NCBI GenBank assembly: GCA_947632325.1
Contig: CANROU010000008.1
Coordinates: forward strand, 1 to 45,527
Direction: 5' to 3'
Length of the DNA stretch: 45,527 nucleotides
Source: an uncultured Bacilli bacterium
Lineage (GTDB): Bacteria > Bacillota_I > Bacilli_A > RF39 > UBA660
Positions 42,181-45,527 of the stretch are shown here, in pieces. Under the pieces are notes generated by a model, which saw only the letters and a program-made list of their open reading frames with translations, ran no database searches and was not told where the DNA came from. Each line of letters starts with the position of its first letter. Position 1 is the first letter of the stretch. The position numbers were made by a program, and so were the translations under genes.

Positions 42181-43497
42181 TTAATAATCTATTAGTTTAA
42201 CTAATTTTTCTATTTCAGCTTGCTCTTTTTTAGTAAATCGATATTTTTTATCGAAATTTAGATATCTTAAAACCGTGATATTATTAAAATTACCATATCT
42301 AGTTAAATGAATTAATAGTTTAAAATGGGGTTGAGTTATTATCGCAAGATAATCTTCAGCCTCTTTTTTAGAATCAAATGCTATATAACCAACTGATTGC
42401 GTCACGTTTACATTATGCATAATTTTGGGGATATAATAGGTAGATAGCGGTATTATAATTAACCATTTATTATAGATATCTTGTTTCTTACTGGCATATC
42501 TCGTTTTTCTCATAGTATGAATAGTTTTGTATTTGAATCTCTCATTTTTTTCATCACTTAAATATTTTTTTTGAGTAAAATTATGCAAATCACATCTATA
42601 ATCAAAGTTATTTCTTTTTTTAATAATCATCTTAGGTACTAATTTTAAATAGTGTTTGATATATATAATGGAATAAAGGGTATATCACGAGGTATTTCAA
42701 CCTGTTCTTGAATATCCTTCAATAAAAAATTATTAATTACTTTGGTTTTATTATTAAATACTCCCTTTTGCCAAACAAAGATGGTAAATGATGAACCTAT
42801 TCCATGAAAATATTGTTTCGCATTATTATCGATAACAATAAATGAACCGTTGTTTAATAATTTTTTTAAAGTTGTATTATCATTATTATATGTCATCCAA
42901 TTATTTGGCGTTACATAGCATAAATAACCTTTATCGTTTAATATACTTTTCAATAAATAAATTAGATAAACTTCTGTTTTTATTTCCACCTCCAGAATAG
43001 GGTGGATTAGCTATTATTAAATCCCAATCTTTATTCCATTTACCTTTTAAATTAAAAAAATTTTCATGTTAGATATGCTTTGGTTTTAGCAATTTTTTAC
43101 AATTAGCAAATCTTATTGGATTCAATTCATTGAACCATATATTATCTATATCCGTCTTAAATTGGCAATAGGCACCAAAATTACCGTTGCCACTACAGGG
43201 TTCTAAAACTCTTAAATGTGATCGCTTCCATAGTTCTTCAGGAATATAGTTTATCATATTTTTTACACATTCCATTGGTGTACAAATATCATCATTAGAC
43301 ATATAATGTGAGGTATCAATGTTCACTATTTCATCATAATATTTCATCAAATCATCTTCAACGCAATTACCAATGTATTTATATTTAGATTTATATTTAG
43401 CAATTATATCTAAATCTTCACCAAAAAAACCAGATTGAACCACTTTTTTAGGTTTATTTTGTTTTGAGGCTTTTTCTAGGGAATTACTTATTTTCAT
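42181..43497 (-). pseudogene. Decayed N6-adenine DNA methyltransferase
   Basis: The N-terminal piece (43497 down to 43069) has the SAM motif I EPCSGNGNFG. An in-frame TAA at 43069-43071 breaks it; the same frame then runs on with HENFFNLKGKWNKDWDL and motif IV NPPYSGGG. A frameshift near 42985 leads to the next piece (42989-42645), and a second near 42660, in a TATATATA run, to the target-recognition part (42630-42181). Motif order I-IV-specificity domain fits a type I/IIG or gamma-class enzyme. Not functional as it stands, unless read with frameshifts. Confidence 0.85.
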
Positions 43498-43579
43498 CTT
43501 TTAATATTTTAAATATTTCTCCAATTTCAATTTCGTAATTGCCTTATTATTGCTCGATAAATCTCTATACAGTAACATC

Positions 43580-43904
43580 AATGTAACCACCTCATGATAC
43601 CATTTTAAAGCAATTTATTACAAAAATCAATCGCTTGTAGTATTTTACTTTAAAACCTTCTTATTTGTATTATCAAAAATTAGAATTTTTTACTGTTATA
43701 TAGTTTTTTCAAATATTTTTTTAACATATACAACAAACAAATACGTTAATTTTTTTGCTGTTTTTAATACATTATAAAAACAGGCTACTTTTGTTGAAAA
43801 TTTTTCTAATTAAAAAAAGATTAGAAATTGTAATCATTTTGATCAATTTATGACACTTAATATATAGTATCCACACATATCAATGTGACATAAATGACAT
43901 AATA
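43580..43904. other. Non-coding stretch upstream of the methyltransferase
   Basis: About 325 bp, very AT-rich. A minus-strand promoter may be TTGATT (17 nt) TAAAAT near 43610-43640. TTTCTAAT / ATTAGAAA forms a hairpin near 43800-43830, and TATGTCA repeats lie near 43880-43900. No gene seen. Confidence 0.4.
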
Positions 43905-44405
43905 TTATTTAAATACATCATCTGGATATTCAGTATCTTTAAATTGGCTAGGAGTAAAACATTTTACTTCTCCTTTATCATTAACTGAAAAAATATATAA
44001 ATTCAACACTTGTGCTATTTCTTTCGGTATTCTTCTAAGTGCAACTTGTGCCGATTCCCAATACAATCCTAATCCATATTTGTACGCTCTATTTATTTCT
44101 TTTCCACCATTTTTAGAATTATAATACCTTTTAACATTCATTCGAGTAACTATTTGCCCCAAAGCATTTAACCATCCTTCTCTATTAATAGATCGTGCAG
44201 ATTTGGCATAAGATTTACCTTTGCACTCTATAAAGAAGTATTCGCTATTTCTCTTACCACCAATTAATTTAATATCTACTCCATGTTGATGTAGATCAGC
44301 TTTAATAGTTTTCTCAGCATGCCAGTTTCCATCAGTCTTATTTTCCATGTACTTTATTGCTTTGTTTGTAATAAAATTCTCATCGATTTTTTGCATTACA
44401 GTCAT
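43905..44405 (-). CDS. PD-(D/E)XK-like nuclease
   Basis: 166 residues, start ATG with AGGTGAAAAGAG in front. AEKTI, GVDIKLIGG and FFIECKGKS give the Glu, Asp and Glu-x-Lys of a PD-(D/E)XK core (about 30-75); a basic middle (RSINREGWLNALGQIVTRMNVKR) may bind DNA. Restriction endonuclease or Holliday-type nuclease is possible; its position beside a broken methyltransferase suggests a restriction role. Intact and apparently monocistronic. Confidence 0.65.
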   Translation of the reverse strand: MTVMQKIDENFITNKAIKYMENKTDGNWHAEKTIKADLHQHGVDIKLIGGKRNSEYFFIECKGKSYAKSARSINREGWLNALGQIVTRMNVKRYYNSKNGGKEINRAYKYGLGLYWESAQVALRRIPKEIAQVLNLYIFSVNDKGEVKCFTPSQFKDTEYPDDVFK

Positions 44406-44510
44406 CTCTTTTCACCTAATTATATCATGTAGCTAACATAACAAAATAAAAATTCTTATATTTTTTCTTAAAAATGCCCTCTAAAATGAATCTTTTAAAT
44501 TTGGTAGTTG

Positions 44511-44545
44511 AAAAGGTAGTTGAGATTGTTTCTTAACTACCTTTT
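44511..44545 (-). terminator. Terminator of the Fic gene
   Basis: 15-bp stem (44511-44525 with 44531-44545, one G-U) and T residues on the minus strand. Confidence 0.8.
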
Positions 44546-44549
44546 ATGT

Positions 44550-45527
44550 TTAAATTTTATAATACATTTGATTTTTACTAGTTGGTTTATCGGGAATAGT
44601 AAGAGCCACTAATCCTTCATTTATAGCTGGATCTAAATAAGTTGATCTTAAAGTTTCTTTTGATTTAATTCCTAATTTATTCATAATATCATTTGCAGTC
44701 ATTGGAACATTATGATCCATTACCTGTAATAATTTTCTAATATTAATTGTTTTTTCTGTGATAGGCACACTAGCAGCAATAACTGGTTCATCTAAAACTT
44801 CATCAATCATTTTTAACATAAACTCAATAAAGATTGTAGAATCTCCATTTTTGTTGCAGTCTGCAATTGCTTTGTAATATCCATTTTGATATTTTTTTAA
44901 TTCTGATTCTATAGGTAAATATTCAAATATTTCTTTCCAATTAGAAAGAATAATATTTTGCCATAACCTAGCTGTTCTACCATTTCCGTCTTCAAAAGGA
45001 TGAATAAATACAAATTCATAATGAAAAATGGATGATAATATTAATGGATGTATGTCATTTTTTCTTTTTTTCATCCAATCAAACAATTGATTCATTAATG
45101 TATCTACTTGTTCTGGTGGAGGACACATATGAATGCAGTTACCATTTTCATCAAATACTCCTTCATTACCTTTTCTAAATTCTCCAGGCTTATTTACGAT
45201 TAAATATGTCATAGTTTCATGTATTTTTTTTAAGTCTTTAATAGAATATGGATTTACATCATTTATCATTTCATAAGCCTTATATGCATTTTTAACTTCT
45301 TGAATTTCTTTTTGTGGTCCAATAACTGTTTTGCCAGAAATTAAATCCTTGACTTGATCAATTGATAGAGAATTTGCTTCTATTGCTAATGACGAATGAA
45401 TTGAGCGAATTCTATTATTTTTTCTTAATGTTGGCATTTTATTAAAGTTAGCATAGTTATCTAATTTTCCTATTTTTTCCATAATGCTAGAAATATAATC
45501 AACCATTTTACTCGTTATTGTAAATGG
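44550..45527 (-). CDS. Fic-family AMP-transferase-like protein (5' end outside window)
   Basis: The frame is open through the right edge; the seven codons before the ATG at 45506 read PFTITSK, as in the usual N-terminus of this Fic group, so the true start lies outside. The Fic motif HPFEDGNGR is complete, preceded by GEFRKGNEG and CPPPEQV flap residues. An N-terminal SSLAIEAN resembles the inhibitory S-x-x-x-E helix that blocks ATP binding (class II). A winged-helix domain closes the protein (about 245-318). Fic proteins AMPylate protein hydroxyl groups; target unknown. Confidence 0.92.
   Translation of the reverse strand, partial: PFTITSKMVDYISSIMEKIGKLDNYANFNKMPTLRKNNRIRSIHSSLAIEANSLSIDQVKDLISGKTVIGPQKEIQEVKNAYKAYEMINDVNPYSIKDLKKIHETMTYLIVNKPGEFRKGNEGVFDENGNCIHMCPPPEQVDTLMNQLFDWMKKRKNDIHPLILSSIFHYEFVFIHPFEDGNGRTARLWQNIILSNWKEIFEYLPIESELKKYQNGYYKAIADCNKNGDSTIFIEFMLKMIDEVLDEPVIAASVPITEKTINIRKLLQVMDHNVPMTANDIMNKLGIKSKETLRSTYLDPAINEGLVALTIPDKPTSKNQMYYKI

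Noticed and set aside
42191-42210. ATTAGT/ACTAAT hairpin with T residues as terminator of the GIY-YIG-like gene
   Set aside because: It is short, pure A/T apart from one G-C pair, and lies in the coding part of the methyltransferase remnant.
43501-43578. 25-codon minus-strand frame before the methyltransferase, with a GAGGTGG site
   Set aside because: Too short and with no recognisable sequence; may be a remnant of a controller gene but not supportable.
43740-43904. Short repeats resembling a CRISPR array or origin
   Set aside because: Only two or three TATGTCA-like units with irregular spacing and no spacers of constant size.

Overview
The window is strongly AT-rich chromosomal DNA with standard stop codon use (TGG for Trp, TGA as a stop). 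It fits a low-GC Bacillota of class Bacilli. Three things point there: the block rodZ-like/pgsA/recA/rny, gpsB next to a class B RNase P RNA, and recU-ponA, dnaD-nth, der and engB in Bacilli-like arrangements. A probable spoVIF-spoIVA pair suggests an endospore former or a descendant of one. The secreted proteins (thioester adhesin, BspA-like repeats, a thrombospondin-like repeat) suggest a host-associated, perhaps intestinal, bacterium. That ecological reading and any finer taxonomy are inference.

Layout. 1-847: 3' end of a large Cys-rich secreted protein. 940-4441: a 2,4-diaminopentanoate-dehydrogenase-like enzyme, a DUF421 membrane protein and formate-tetrahydrofolate ligase. 4655-6632: a thioester adhesin overlapping its own small sortase. 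6691-7660: rpsI-rplM with promoter and candidate L13 leader. 7712-9071: a divergent sigma-70 factor with a coupled small gene. 9142-17976: RNA decay and cell envelope core (rnjA, rny, murE, recA with a LexA box, pgsA, rodZ-like, rnpB, gpsB). 18328-24233: recU-ponA, then nth, dnaD and cca on the other strand. 24282-25794: a BspA-like surface protein whose reading frame is broken by a run of ten G right after the start, a likely phase-variation switch set to OFF. 25879-30512: hup, two membrane proteins, a short Rel/SpoT behind a hairpin and a tiny hydrophobic-peptide gene, then der with a coupled 56-residue protein. 30559-32363: sporulation genes. 32376-36396: a hypothetical, engB, nrnA-like, ackA and a VanY-like peptidase.

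36433-38093 is an IS1182-type element flanked by 33-bp direct repeats, each copy a complete terminator hairpin, so both convergent neighbours keep a terminator. Its leader holds a terminator hairpin and a 13-nt segment complementary to the transposase start region. 38095-41389: DUF362 protein, a GntR-controlled ABC exporter and an ASCH protein. 41469-44405 is a decayed defence island: a GIY-YIG-like protein lacking a normal start codon, an adenine methyltransferase broken by a stop and two frameshifts, and an intact PD-(D/E)XK-like nuclease. A Fic protein runs off the right edge.

The strongest leads are the poly-G switch, the terminator-duplicating IS with its self-complementary leader, the peptide/hairpin unit in front of rel, and the eroding restriction-modification cluster. 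No tRNA, CRISPR array or prophage was seen.
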